Notes: generated by a model not told the origin, from the sequence alone. Numbered from the stretch's first letter, positions 44,622-57,000 are shown. The stretch: DNA of 64,000 nt from Forficula auricularia (GCA_024734495.1 JALMQS010000225.1:5916519-5980518), one strand, 5' to 3'. Numbers and translations: made by a program.

Positions 44622-45290
44622 TTATTGTTATGTTCACATGCGAGGGTTTTATAAACTAAATTTAGTAAACAAACGTGAAGTGAGGAATTTGTGTAAACAA
44701 CTTTTCAGCTTGCTGATTGGTCGTTTTTTCACCTCCACCCGGCGGCCATATTTGCATACGAGGTTATGTAAACAAGAAATAACAACTTGAGAGCAGCCAT
44801 TTTGAAATAATCAATCAATATTTTTTTTTATTTTTAAATAAGTAAGTACTAAACAAATAAATAAAAAACAATTTTCTTCTTTAAATTACAATTTATTTAT
44901 TTACTTTTTACTACGTTTTTATTAGCTTGCTATCTTTTGAATGTCTGTTAGGTATACATTTTTTTTAATCTAATTTATTTTTTTGTTTAGTTTTATTGAC
45001 AATTAAAATTCTTTGTGACGTCATCGTGACAATACATAACCTCAATAATCCGGCATGATTATATATTATTTTAAGCCTAAACCTTTCTTTGACATGTTTA
45101 TGAATCGAAAATGGCCTATTATAACAAAATGACGTCATACACAAATCAATTCCTTTCACGTCACGTGATTAAATTTGTATTTTTCGTGATATTCAACCCA
45201 TAAAAGTAATTTTTATTTTAACTTAACAGTTATTCATACAACTTTTGTAAATAGTGTGATGTTAAGTTTTACGTGTGAACATAACAATAA
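44622..45290. mobile_element. TIR element with TTATTGTTATGTTCACA ends
   Basis: TTATTGTTATGTTCACATG and CGTGTGAACATAACAATAA are inverted terminal repeats. The interior has GTAAACAA motifs, a GC-rich patch (CCTCCACCCGGCGGCC) and two TGACGTCA palindromes (45016, 45130). Not coding. Harbinger-type TWA insertion is possible but not demonstrable. Confidence 0.65.
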
Positions 45291-47599
45291 CGTTTTGGTA
45301 TTTATTTTTAAGCTGTTTTAAGTCAAGAATTAATTAAGACAAACTATTTTTGGAAAATTTACTATAAATAAACGTTGTGGAAAAGATGAAAGAAAATTTT
45401 TAAATAATATTTTATTTAAATTTTAAATAAATATTAGGTTTGTTTGTTTGACTGTCTGTGACAGTTATATAGTCAAATCTTGTTGTTTTTTGATTTTGTG
45501 ACTTTTTTGACTCTAGAAGTCGATTGATTGTGACTCACAGATAACTGTTTATAACTATTAATTTCTCTTTTACTAAAATTTTTTGAAAACTAAACTGAAA
45601 TGAGCGTCATATTATATCAGATTATAGAATTTAATTTATCAAATAATCGGTCATTTTAATTGAATAGTAGTAAAAAGAACAGTCAATAGTGAAATGACGT
45701 CATCAACGAGTCGAAAACAGTTTATAACAGTCAAAAACTATCAAGATTAAATACAAAAAAACCTAATAAACCCATCTCTTCCCCTAGAAAAAAAAAACTT
45801 TACAAATCATTTTTTAAACTTTTTATTATTATTTTCTGTACATACAAAAAAAAAAACTAAACCAAATTTTAATTTGAATATAAGTATATATAAATATTTT
45901 TAAAATTTATTCTATTTGTGTTGACTTCATATGTTTGTTTATTTATTTATTTATCTATTTATTATTTAAAATAATGTATATACTCATATATATATATATA
46001 TATAAATAAATCAACTATTTTTAAAATGAATAGAATAGAATAAAAAAAAAAAAAAAATCAAGGGCGTAGGAATTAAAATTAAAACTAAAAAATAAAATAC
46101 TAAGGAGGGGCTCAATATTTATATAATAATAAAAAATAAAAAAAACAATTTTATGTTATAGCTATGGGTAAATTTGGCTAATACCATATGTTTAATGTAT
46201 ATTTAATCAAAAATTAAAATATCAAAAATTACAATTATAAAAAAAACAACATATTTTTAAATTTTAAAGAAAATGTGAAAAATCTTAGCAATTTATTTAT
46301 TTATTTGTTTGTCAGCGAACAGTTTGAGTTAGAAAGCAGATACTTGGCATTTATTAATAAAAACGTGTGTACCAGATTGCAGCTCATTAGTAAAAACGTG
46401 TTTTTCTGCATATTTGAAGTTTTTAACGCTAGAAAGCCCAAAAATCTAATTTATTGTTCATTTTAAAAATTTACAAACATTTAGGCACCAGAACGAACGT
46501 TCTATGAGATAAATTTAACCACATTATAGCAACAACTGTTAAATGAAAATCCTATTTTCTGCCTTTTTTATTATAAAACCGAAATAAAAATCTAATCAAA
46601 TGTTCATTTTAAACATTTGAGCACCAAGAACGAACCTTCTATGAGCTAAATTTTCAGCTCATTAACAACAGCTCTTGAATGACAATTCTGGGTTTTATTT
46701 TTTCTATTTCTTATTAGAACCGAAAGCTACAAACATTCAGCACCAGAACTAACTTTCTAGGATCTAAATTTAAGCTCATTAATGCTCCTCAAAAAAGAAT
46801 TCAATTTTTTTCTGGTAGACCGTTCTTGTTTTTTAAATCGGAAATTTTAAAAGCCAGTAAGCCTGAAATTTAATCATTATTTGTTTGTGTTGAAAATGTA
46901 ATCATTTTTGGCACTAGAACAAACTTTCTACAATCTTCTTTTCTTGTGTAAAAATCGTTTAATTTTAAACTACTTGTTAATAGCGAGAGCTTAAATTCAA
47001 GTTTATACACAGTATTTATTATTTATTATTAATTTACCCCAAAGTTTTTTTTTTTTAATTTTAATTTTTGATATTTTAATTTTTTGTTTTTTTTTAAAAA
47101 AAAGGATTTTACGAATTTTTTAATATATAAATATTTTTTTATTTAAAAAATAATAGTGTAAAATTAAAAAAACTAAATTAACTAAATAAGTAAATAAATT
47201 TAAAAATAATAATAAAAACCTGATGTTATTTAAATTTCAAAGAATTATACGTAGGTATTATTTTAAATTAAATTTATATAGCAATAAAAAATAAATGAGA
47301 AGGTTTATTAAAGGCCCCTACCTACCTATACGAGGATATTTCAGCTCCATATTCTCATTCTTATGCCCTTAAATTTAATTCATATTTTTATTTCTATCCA
47401 TTTTTTGTATATTTTAATAAAAAAAAAATTGTAAATAATCAAAAATAAAAAATAATATCAAAGAAAATATTTTTCTACGATTTAAAAACAAACAAACTTT
47501 TTTTTTATTTTATTTTTTTACCCTCTTATTTTCATTTTAATATTAAATATTATCTATATCTACTTATTATAATCGGTGGTCAAGCAACTTGAAAAAAGT
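45291..47599. other. AT-rich stretch, no gene
   Basis: It is dominated by A/T runs, (TTTA)n near 45945 and (TA)n near 45990. A further TGACGTCA lies at 45695. The open frame at 46275-46466 is chance coding in repeat DNA. Confidence 0.5.
46484..46935. repeat. Diverged tandem copies containing CACCAGAACGAAC-TTCTATGAG
   Basis: Four copies spaced about 120-170 bp (46489, 46622, 46740, 46908) share GCACCAGAACGAAC.TTCTA, then TAAATTT.AGCTCATTA. Related pieces occur at 58835 and 59050. Confidence 0.55.
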
Positions 47600-49960
47600 G
47601 AAAATTTTCTGACTCCAAAATATGGACAAATACTCGAACCAATTAAATTAAGGGGGAAAAAAATAATGGAGAAATTAATGAACTGAGAAGGTAAAAAAAA
47701 ACTGAAAAAATCTACTCACGGGTTAAGAGGAAATATAAACTAAAAATTAAAATAAACGTGGAACAAAAAGTGGAGAAGTCAATTTTCAAACGAATAATAA
47801 TTTATTTAAAATAGGTAAAAAACAAACAAATAAATCAAGCAATTAATGAAATTATTAACAATAACTTAGAGAACATTTAATAAATTTAATTAGAATTAAT
47901 TAGATTGCAATCTTTTAAACTTAAGCGAATAAAAATATGGAATATTTGAGTAAAGAGAATTAGATAAATATATATAAACAAATGAATGAATTATAATAAG
48001 GGTTCGCCACTGCGTAATCTTAAACTAAAACAATATAACGAGGCTGTTCAAAATACAATAAAATATACAAATATCGACAAATACTCGAACCAATTAAATT
48101 AAGGGGAAAAAATAAATATATTAAATAAAAATAATGGAGAAATTAATGAACTGAGAAGGTAAAAAAACTGAAAAATCTACTCACGGGTTAAGAGGAAATA
48201 TAAACTAAAAATTAAAATAAACGTGGAACAAAAAGGGAGAAGTCAACTTTCAAACGAATAATAATTTATTGAAAATAGGTAAAAAACATAAACAAATAAA
48301 TCAAGCAATTAATGAAATTATTAACAATAACTTAGAGAACAATTAATAAATTTAATTAGAATTAATTAGATTGCAATCTTTTAAACTTAAGCAGAATAAA
48401 AATATGAACTAGATATTTGAGTAAAGAGAATTAGATAAATATATATAAACAAATGAATGAATTATAATAAGGGTTCGCCACTGCGTAATCTTAAACTAAA
48501 ACAATATAACGAGGCTGTTCAAAATACAATAAAATATACAAATATCGACAAATACTCGAACCAATTAAATTAATGGGGAAAAATAAATATATTAAATAAA
48601 AATAATGGAGAAATTAATGAACTGAGAAGGTAAAAAAACTGAAAAATATACTCACTGGTTAAGAGGAAATACAAACTAAAAATTAAAATAAACGTGGATC
48701 AAAAAGGTGAGAAGTCAATTTTCAAACGAATAATAATTTATTTAAAATAGGTAAAAAACATAAACAAATAAATCAAGCAATTAATGAAATTATTAACAAT
48801 AACTTAGAGAACAATTAATAAATTTAATTAGAATTAATTAGATTGCAATCTTTTAAACTTAAGCCGAATAAAAATATGAACTAGATATTTGAGTAAGGAG
48901 AATTAGATAAATATATATAAACAAATGAATGAATTATAATAAGGGTTCGCCACTGCGTAATCTTAAACTAAAACAATATAACGAGGCTGTTCAAAATACA
49001 ATAAAATATGCAAATATCGACAAATACTCGAACCAATTAAATTAATGGCGAAAAAAAATATATTAAATAAAAATAATGGAGAAATTAATGAACTGAGAAG
49101 GTAAAAAAAACTGAAAAAATCTACTCACGGGTTAAGAGGAAATATAAACTAAAAATTAAAATAAACGTGGAACAAAAAGGAGAGAAGTCAATTTTCAAAC
49201 GAATAATAATTTATTTAAAATAGGTAAAAAACAAACAAATAAATCAAGCAATTAATGAAATTTTTAACAATAACTTAGAGAACAATTAATAAATTTAATT
49301 AGAATTAATTAGATTGCAATCTTTTAAACTTAAGCCGAATAAAAATATGAACTAGATATATGAGTAAGGAGAATTAGATAAATATATATAAACAAATGAA
49401 TGAATTATAATAAGGGTTCGCCACTGCGTAATCTTAAACTAAAACAATATAACGAGGCTGTTCAAAATACAATAAAATATACAAATATCGACAAATACTC
49501 GAACCAATTAAATTAATGGCGAAAAAATATATTAAATAAAATAATGGAGAAATTAATGAACTGAGAAGGTAAAAAAACTGACAAAATCTACTCACGGGTT
49601 AAGAGGAAATATAAACTAAAAATTAAAATAAACCTGGAACAAAAAGGAGAGAAGTCAATTTTCAAATGAATAATAATTTATTTAAAATAGGTAAAAAACA
49701 AACAAATAAATCAAGCAATTAATGAAATTTTTAACAATAACTTAGAGAACAATTAATAAATTTAATTAGAATTAATTAGATTGCAATCTTTCAAACTTAA
49801 GCCGAATAAAAATATGAACTAGATATTTGAGTAAGGAGAATTAGATAAATATATATAAACAAATGAATGAATTATAATAAGAGTTCGCCACTGCGTAAAT
49901 TCTTAAAACTAACACTAAAGCGAAGCTGTTCAAAATACAATAAAATATACAAATTGCACG
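47600..49960. repeat. Satellite array, five copies, period about 471 bp
   Basis: GACAAATACTCGAACCAATT starts copies near 47624, 48076, 48547, 49019 and 49490 (spacings 452, 471, 472, 471). Each copy contains AACTGAGAAGGTAAAAAAA, CTACTCACGGGTTAAGAGGA and AAGGGTTCGCCACTGCGTAA. Copies are highly alike, differing by small indels and substitutions, and the first is slightly shorter. No open frame. Confidence 0.95.
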
Positions 49961-50724
49961 TGGCTGAGAAATTAGGTTAAATATATAAATGGATTAAGCT
50001 TAAAACTAAGGTATAAATACTACTAGCTGGATGGGAACGATGTGTAGAGATGATCCGTGAGAAAGCCCAAATGATAAAAGCCCGAAATCCACTGATGAAT
50101 CCGGTTTCCTCAACAGGAAAGAAAAGCTGGCACACACTGGTCCAGAGAAAGAGTGATAGTTGTAATAGGGATGATAAAAATGCAATCAAGCATGCATCAA
50201 CAGGGGAAAAATGGTCAACCAAATGGTCGAGAGAAAAATAATCACACAGCCAGCTCAGGGAAAAATAATAATCGAATGAAAAAAATATTAATTAGTAAAC
50301 AACCTAAACAATAGTGATTATCTAGTTGGCAGTGGCCAGTAGAGATGGCACTCGTGAGCCCTGGCCCGCTGTTTAGATGGATTGGTGAAATACCAAATTT
50401 CTAGTATTCGAGATACATATTATTTTGGCTCGATCAATCGGCTTGTGTGACGACGCCGACGTGATTATTTTTTTTAATTTTAAAACCCACTAATAGTTCA
50501 TGACAAATACAATTGATTAAAATTAAGAAATTTAAAATTATTATTATAAAAGAAATAGCTGAATGGGTTAATGTTCGAAGGTGATTGATATTGGGCCGGA
50601 CATATGTGGAAAGAATGTCTATTTAAAAGATTACGAAGAAGAAGAGGACTTTAAAACTCACTACAAAGTCCAGAGGGCGTAGCCAGCGTGAATACCAAGT
50701 TTCAATAAAAAATAATTTTTAACC
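49961..50724. other. Non-genic stretch after the satellite
   Basis: 50040-50240 has higher GC and a 63-codon open frame with no known domain. 50463-50545 repeats DNA from 5405-5490. GCAGTGGCCAGTAGAGATGG near 50328 is complex unique sequence. Confidence 0.4.
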
Positions 50725-51787
50725 GACTTCAAAATAGGAGGAGGTTCTCTATTCGACTGAATTTTTTTTTTTTTTTTGTGCCTATGTTACCTCATATCTC
50801 CGCCAATTGTCAACCGATTTTGAATTTTTTTTTGCATTGGGTCCAGTCTAGCTTCCGATTGGTCCCATTTTTTTTCGTATTTTTTCATAGGTATTAGACC
50901 TTTTTTATTAGGTTTGTTTAGACCTAACCTCTTTGTTTATGAACCGATTTCGATGGTTCTTTTTTTATCCGATAGGGGGTGTCTTAGGGATGGTGTCATA
51001 TTAATTTGGTCAAGTTCTGATGATATGATCACTATTAATAACATCACTAAAAGAGAAAAATAAAAATAATTTTTAAGAAAAAAATAAAAACCGACTTCAA
51101 AAAATTAAATGCAACAAATATAAAAATACACTAAAAGGTATAAAATAATTATTATCTTATTTAGTTACAACTAAACGACGAAATATTAACACGATATTAC
51201 TTTTTAAAGTCGGTGCCAAACAAACTATACCTATAAGCGAGCGTACCCGCCAAACGTACTAAGTAAGATCCGTCGAGTGCGATTCATAAAAGGTATATGT
51301 TTGGCACCAGCTTCAAAAAGTAATTTCGTGTTAATAATTTCGTCGTTTAGTTGTAACTAAATAACATAATAATTATTTTATACCTTTTAGTGTATTTTTA
51401 TATTTGTTGCATTTAATTTTTTGAAGTCATTTTTATTTTTTCTTAAAAATTTTTATTTTCTCTTTTTAGTGATGTTATTAATAGTGATTATATCATCAGA
51501 ACTTGACCAAATTAATAGGACACCATCCCTAAGACACCCTTTCGATAAAAAGAACCATCGAAAATCGGTTGATAAACAAAGAGGTTAGGTCTAAACAAAC
51601 CTAATACAAAAGGTCTAATACCTATGAAAAAAATCGAAAAAAATGGGACAATCGGAAGCTAGACTGGACCCAATGCAAAAATTTTTCAAAATCGGTTGAC
51701 AATTGGCGGAAATATGAGGTAACATAGGCACAAAAAAAAAAATCAATCGAATAGAGAACCTCCTCCTTTTTGAAGTCGGTTAAAAAT
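50725..51787. repeat. Nested palindrome with CCGACTTC / GAAGTCGG arms
   Basis: The outer arms (50725-51100 and 51440-51787) are inverted copies running from AACCGACTTCAAAATAGGAG to AACATCACTAAAAGAG. The inner arms (about 51100-51235 and 51295-51430) are a second palindrome that includes CTAAACGACGAAATATTAAC and GGTGCCAAACA, around a short GTACCCGCCAAACGTACTAA core. The CCGACTTCAAAAAGGAGGAGGTTCTC type is widespread in lepidopteran and other insect genomes. Coding capacity absent. Confidence 0.75.
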
Positions 51788-52145
51788 AAAAACCGACTTC
51801 AAAAAATTAAATGCAACAAATAAAATACACTAAAAGGTATAAAATAATTATTATCTTATTTAGTTACAACTAAACGACGAAATATTAACACGAAATTACT
51901 TTTTGAAGTCGGTGCCAAACATATACCTTTTATGAATCGCACTCGACGGATCTTACTTAGTACGTTTGGAGGGTATGCTCGCTTATAGGTATAGTTAGTT
52001 TGGCACCGACTTCAAAAAGTAATTTCATGTTAATATTTCGTCGTTTAGTTGTAACTAAATAAGATAATAATTATTTTATACCTTTTAGTGTATTTTATTT
52101 GTTGCATTTAATTTTTTGAAGTCGGTTTTTATTTTTTTCTTAAAA
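51785..52145. repeat. Second copy of the inner CCGACTTC palindrome
   Basis: It repeats the 51095-51430 inner palindrome in tandem with the first, with the core inverted relative to it (CGGATCTTACTTAGTACGTT). The ends are again AAAACCGACTTC and GAAGTCGGTTTT. Confidence 0.75.
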
Positions 52146-52495
52146 ATTATTTTTATACTATACACGTTCCTTCGTTGTTCATTTTAAGCCCTGAACAAGG
52201 AGCGACGATCCTCCGAATCGTCGACTTTTTTAAAAGGATGAAAATATTGTCCTAATAATTTGTTTTTATTCGAAATTTGTGGTTTTCATTGTATCAATTC
52301 AGCATTGAGTACTACCAGTACTTCTTGGAATCTGTCCGTTTGTAAGCAGCGCTAACTGGTGGACAAAATAAAAACTAACACAATCCGGTCAAATTTATTT
52401 TTATTGTATAAAGAGTATTATTAAAAAACTAACAAACAAGATTGATTATTAATTTATTTACTATTTTATGCAATATTCAGTCCTTTATTTAAATA
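52146..52495. other. Mixed DNA, nothing recognised
   Basis: A moderately complex patch (CAAGGAGCGACGATCCTCCG) is followed by AT-rich DNA. Confidence 0.4.
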
Positions 52496-52880
52496 CTAGA
52501 TGCAGGGCCTCTTACTAGCCAAGGGGCTTCGCCCCCTGGACCCCCGTCACTTGAACACTCCCTCTCTTCTATCTCCAACCACTCTCCATCCCACTGACCC
52601 TCTACCCAACCCCGGAACTTCTCCCCCGCCTCTGATCACACTCCAACCCAGTAAACCTACCCCTGGACCCCCACCTTTCCCCTGGATCCAAACCCTCACC
52701 ACTGGATCCCATCTCCCAACCCCATATAGGTATATATATATAGGTACAGACATAGGGACAAATGCCCTTTAGAAGCCCCCTAGACCTCCACCTTTCCCCT
52801 GGACCCCACCTTGCAACTCCTGGAGGGACGAATATAGGTAGGTATAGTTACAGAGGCAGGCACAAATAAAATGCCCTTTA
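52496..52880. repeat. C-rich module, second copy
   Basis: It starts CTAGATGCAGGGCCTCTTAC, then GGCTTCGCCCCCTGGACCCC, and continues as about 250 bp of DNA with many C and few G on this strand. ACCTTTCCCCTGGA occurs twice. It is the counterpart of the module at 32782. Open frames on both strands are low-complexity artefacts. Confidence 0.6.
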
Positions 52881-53139
52881 ATAGTACAGTACGTAATTCT
52901 TCGGCATGATTGATAGTTGTGCAGCTGACCCGAGTAGTTTAGTTATATTTTTGGCCACAAGACTGCGTAGTGCCAAGAACCTCTTAACTTTAGCCCATAA
53001 TTGATTGAATTTTATAATTCAATATATATTCAAATATTTATAATGTACTATTAGGGGGGGGGGGGGGTTTAAAATTAAAAAAATCAATTCCTAATAAAAA
53101 GAAATTAGGAAAAAATTTATTAAATTTTTTTTCTAATAT
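52881..53139. other. AT-rich DNA with a G-run
   Basis: Contains about 14 G at 53054 and nothing else recognisable. Confidence 0.5.
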
Positions 53140-54135
53140 AAATATTTAAAAAAACAATCAAGAACACATTTATTCGAAACCAAACGTTTCGTGAGAATTT
53201 CTACCTTTTCAATGGTAAATTTATAAAAAAGGAAAAAAGAAAAAAATTTGCTTCCTCTAAAATTTAGAAAGCAAAAAAGAAAAAGAGAAATTGAAAAAGT
53301 TAGAAAAAGTGTTGTTTTTCTAAATTTTAGAGGAAACAACTTTTTTCTTCTTTTTTTACAAATTTACCATTGAATTAAATGCAACAAATAAAATACACTA
53401 AAAGGTATAAAATAATTATTATCTTATTTAGTTACAACTAAACGACGAAATATTAACATGAAATTACTTTTTGAAGTCGGTACCAAACAAACTATACCTA
53501 TAAGCGAGCGTACCCGCCAAACGTACTAAGTAAGATCCGTCGAGTGCGATTCATAAAAGGTTGTATGTTTGGCACCAACTTCAAAAAGTAGTTTCGTGTT
53601 GAAAATATCTCGTCGTTTAGTTGTAACTAAATAAGATAATAATTATTTTATACCTTTTAGTGTATTTTTATTTGTGAATTTAATTTTTTGAAGTCGGTTT
53701 TTATTTTTTCTTAAAATTATTTTTATTTTTCTCTTTTTAGTGATGTTATTAATAGTAGATCATATCATCAGAACTTGGCCAAATTAATATGACACCATCC
53801 CTAAGACACCCCTTTCGGATAAAAAAAGAACCATCGAAATCGGTTCATAAACAAAAGAGGTTAGGTCTAAACAAACCTAATAAAAAAGGTCTAATACCTA
53901 TGAAAAAAAACGAAAAAAAAATGGGACCAATCGGAAGCTAGACTGGACCCAATGCAAAAAAAATTTTCAAAATCGGTTGACAATTGGCGAAGATATGAGG
54001 TAACATAGGCACAAAAAAAAATTCAATCGAATAGAGAACCTCCTCCTTTTTTGAAGTCGGTTAAAAAGGGAGAAATTCTCCCGAAATGTTTGGTTTCGAA
54101 CAAACGTGTTCTTGATTGTGTTTTTTTTTAAGATT
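53140..54135. mobile_element. Penelope-like inverted pair with a nested CCGACTTC element
   Basis: The left arm (ACACATTTATTCGAAACCAA, minus orientation) and the right arm (TTTGGTTTCGAACAAACGTG) are inverted copies. The right arm carries GGGAG aaatt CTCCC followed by GAAATGTTTGG, a hairpin-GAAA layout. Between them, 53363-54066 is a partial copy of the CCGACTTC palindrome (inner part plus one outer arm), inserted in the fold-back. Confidence 0.55.
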
Positions 54136-55915
54136 TCTATTTTTTAATATTCTAATATCCAATCAATAAATAATTTCTTCTATATAAATTTTTATTGACA
54201 CACCCCTGTGAATAATTGGTTTAATTAGGAAACCAATCAAATTAAAGCTACCTTTTGCAGAGAAATTCACTATTGAGTTCTACCAATCCGTCTCCAAAAG
54301 AAATTACTTCCAATCAATCAATTAATTACATTTCCTTATTTTAATATATAATTATATATGTAATAAACCATTAGTGGGTTTTTAAAATTGATAAAAGAAG
54401 AATTAATTAATTATTTAAAGGAAATTAAATTTTTTTTTAATTATGTATAAGGTATTAATATTACAAGAAAAAGTAAAAATAATAAATACAAGCAACTAAC
54501 AACAAGTTATGTACTAGCTTTATTGGTTGTAGAGAATAATATTTTGTCCCTTAGTTATTTTAGAGAGAGATCATTATCCACAACACTTTGCTCTTTGTTT
54601 TTTTGTTTTGTTTATTCAACCCCTTTTGTAATTGTAACAAAAGTCTAAATATACAAGCCGCTAACGAGCGACGGTGGCAAAAACAACAACGAAATACACG
54701 AGAGCCTTTTTTATTTATTAAGCTCATTGTTTTAGGGCCTAATTGGCAACTTGAGAGTGAGTTGGACGCTGTTTTTTTATTTTGTAAAACAAAAAGCAAC
54801 AACACACAGAAGAAGCGAAGTTGGGTGGGAGGAATAAACAGTCAGGGATTCTAGATATATAGGGTAGTGATTAAAATGAATAAAAAAATCTCAATAGGTT
54901 GAGAAGTAAAGAGCGAGAGTTTTCGAGTTTCGAGTACCTACGTGGAACTTTACAAAAGAGAATTCGAGAATTCAAACAACAACAGCAACAACACTATTGT
55001 TTGTTCTTAAACATCAAAAGTAAATAAATGATTCATTGTGGAAAATAATAATAGATAAATAAACGGGGGGTTTAGGAGAATTAGTATTTGTTCAAATCGT
55101 GAAGAAGAAACTTTTATTATTTCTTTTTAAGACAACTTATAAAAGAAGGAAGAGATTCACAAAAATGCAACAATGTTGTATTTAACTTTCCCGAAGAATA
55201 AATTTAAAAATTTTATACGGAAAAAGTAGGTATTTCTAAGACTTAATTTTCATTCATTAAATGTGTATATTGGAATCCAGACAGTTAAAGAATGATCAAT
55301 CACTTATAAGTACAACTGTTTCAGGATCTAAATAGGACGTGACATTTAATATGAATATTAAATAATATAATTTAATAAAATTGTTAGGGGGTGTTGCGTG
55401 GTGCGTGTCCGCGCTGCCCGCCCAGTTGGTGGTATAAAGTTTATAAAACAAATGACGATCTTTTGATATAGCTAATATAATAAATTAACAGCAGCAGGCA
55501 CATCCGAAGCAGGATTTGAAGAACGTATTCCCGGAATTAAATCGAGGGCATAAAAGCGTAGTGTAGCTATCTTCTCAAAGCCTACGTCACTATCTATATT
55601 TACCAAATTAGTGTTGCTCATGTTATTGGTTACTTTTGAATTTCATAAAAGTGAAACATTTATACAACCATTATATCACTAGCTGCTTAAAAGTCGTGTA
55701 ATTTTGCTTCTTAAACGTTCTATTGGCTTAAATCGCAGCAATTATGTTACATGTGTCAAAATGGTGATTGCCGAGACTCTAATATAACCAATTTGCTACT
55801 GCGGAGCACTTATATAACAACTATAGAACAAATTAGTTCTTTAACTTTAAAATTACACAGCTATTTTGCTAGTTGGGTATAGTCCAAATTTAAATAATAT
55901 TTATAATTAAAAAGA
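54136..55915. other. AT-rich to mixed non-genic DNA
   Basis: 54540-54960 and 55380-55800 are more complex and unique (GTGCGTGTCCGCGCTGCCCG near 55402). Open frames at 54560-54854 on both strands overlap and show no known family. No gene supported. Confidence 0.4.
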
Positions 55916-56110
55916 CTGAAGATGAGGGCCAAGCCTTTGAAACTATAGTCTCAAACAAATAAATAATATATATATATATATACAGATATATCAACTTGAT
56001 ATATATGTGTGTATGTTTATTTGCATCAAGCAGACGGACAACCTCTTTGTTTCTCTTTGTGAATCAACAACTCTGCTACTCTCGGCAAAACAAAAACTTT
56101 TCAATTAAAT
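55916..56110 (+). mobile_element. Penelope-like element end with hammerhead-like core
   Basis: CTGAAGA, an extra T, hairpin GAGGGC caa GCCTTT, then GAAACTATAGTC at 55916-55950. ACTATAGT is a self-complementary 4-bp stem III, followed by C at the cleavage position, the layout of short Penelope-type hammerheads. The element continues past (TA)n and CAAGCAGACGGACAACCTC to ACTCTGCTACTCTCGGCA near 56090. An inverted copy of the second half lies at 59262-59402. Confidence 0.55.
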
Positions 56111-57000
56111 TGCAAAAAATTGCCGTTTTTCCTTTATAAAATGAAAAATACACATCCTAGAAACTTGATTTTTATTTCATTGTCTAGAAAATGTTATTTA
56201 CTTGAACGTTTACTTGGACCACTTTTTTGTTAAAACTCTTTGATTTATAGATATCCTACATTTTCCGGACAGGATATGATCAACCTCATGTTTCAATTAT
56301 CCAATTAAAATGAAACTTCATTTAAATTGTAACAAATTTAATCTAGTTTAAAAATGTATAGAATGGTCTTTGTCAAAAACGTGCACCTTCATGGTCAAAA
56401 TGGGGAAAAATTGAAAAAAGTACGAGTTTTAGGGATATTCAAAAGTGACCCCGGGGGCTGTTATTTGACGGGCTCTAATACCGGTTCCACTGAGCCTAAA
56501 TAGATGAAATTTTCATCATTTGAAGCAAAATTTAAAGAGCTTTAATTTATCTAATGGATATCCTTTTAATTTGATAAACCGTTTTAGAGTTTTTCAAGAA
56601 AAACTGAAATTTTCACATTTTGAGACGCGTAGAAAAATTTCCACAGCACAGATTTGGGGGGAAAACTTTGGGTAGTAATATTGGAGTACCAATAAAGGTA
56701 TTCCAGCAATAAAATCTTTATTTCCCCTTAAAATCGTAATTTGCCTGGACTACAACGCCGATTCATGAGAGAGATTTTTAATCCAATTATAGGTAATATA
56801 TGTACCTAGAGAGTGATACAGGTGAGATTAATAATTCACGTACCTAAATTCAATTACTCTTACAGTACCTATGTAGGAGAGGAGGGTGTATCTGAACAAA
56901 TCCAGAATTTGTGATTTATTTCTCTAAATCTATAATATAAAGAAGAATTGGGAAAAATGTGTGAGCCCCTCGAGAGGGCTTAATGATTTGGATCGAGTGA
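56111..57000. other. Non-genic DNA of moderate complexity
   Basis: 56340-56700 is relatively complex and not obviously repeated in the window, but has no open frame of note and no terminal repeats. Confidence 0.4.

Noticed and set aside
47600..49960. CRISPR-like regular repeats
   Set aside because: The units are 471 bp of continuous repeat without spacers, in eukaryotic DNA; this is a satellite.
50092..50125. CTGATGA...GAAA resembling a hammerhead core near the satellite end
   Set aside because: Six unpaired bases separate CTGATGA from the TTTCCT caac AGGAAA hairpin, and no stem III or cleavage-site geometry can be built.
52500..52772. Proline-rich open frame and its antisense glycine-rich frame
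   Set aside because: Both are by-products of the C-rich, G-poor repeat module.
54560..54854. Overlapping sense and antisense frames (81 and 88 codons)
   Set aside because: No domain, no splice borders, and mutual overlap makes chance the simplest reading.
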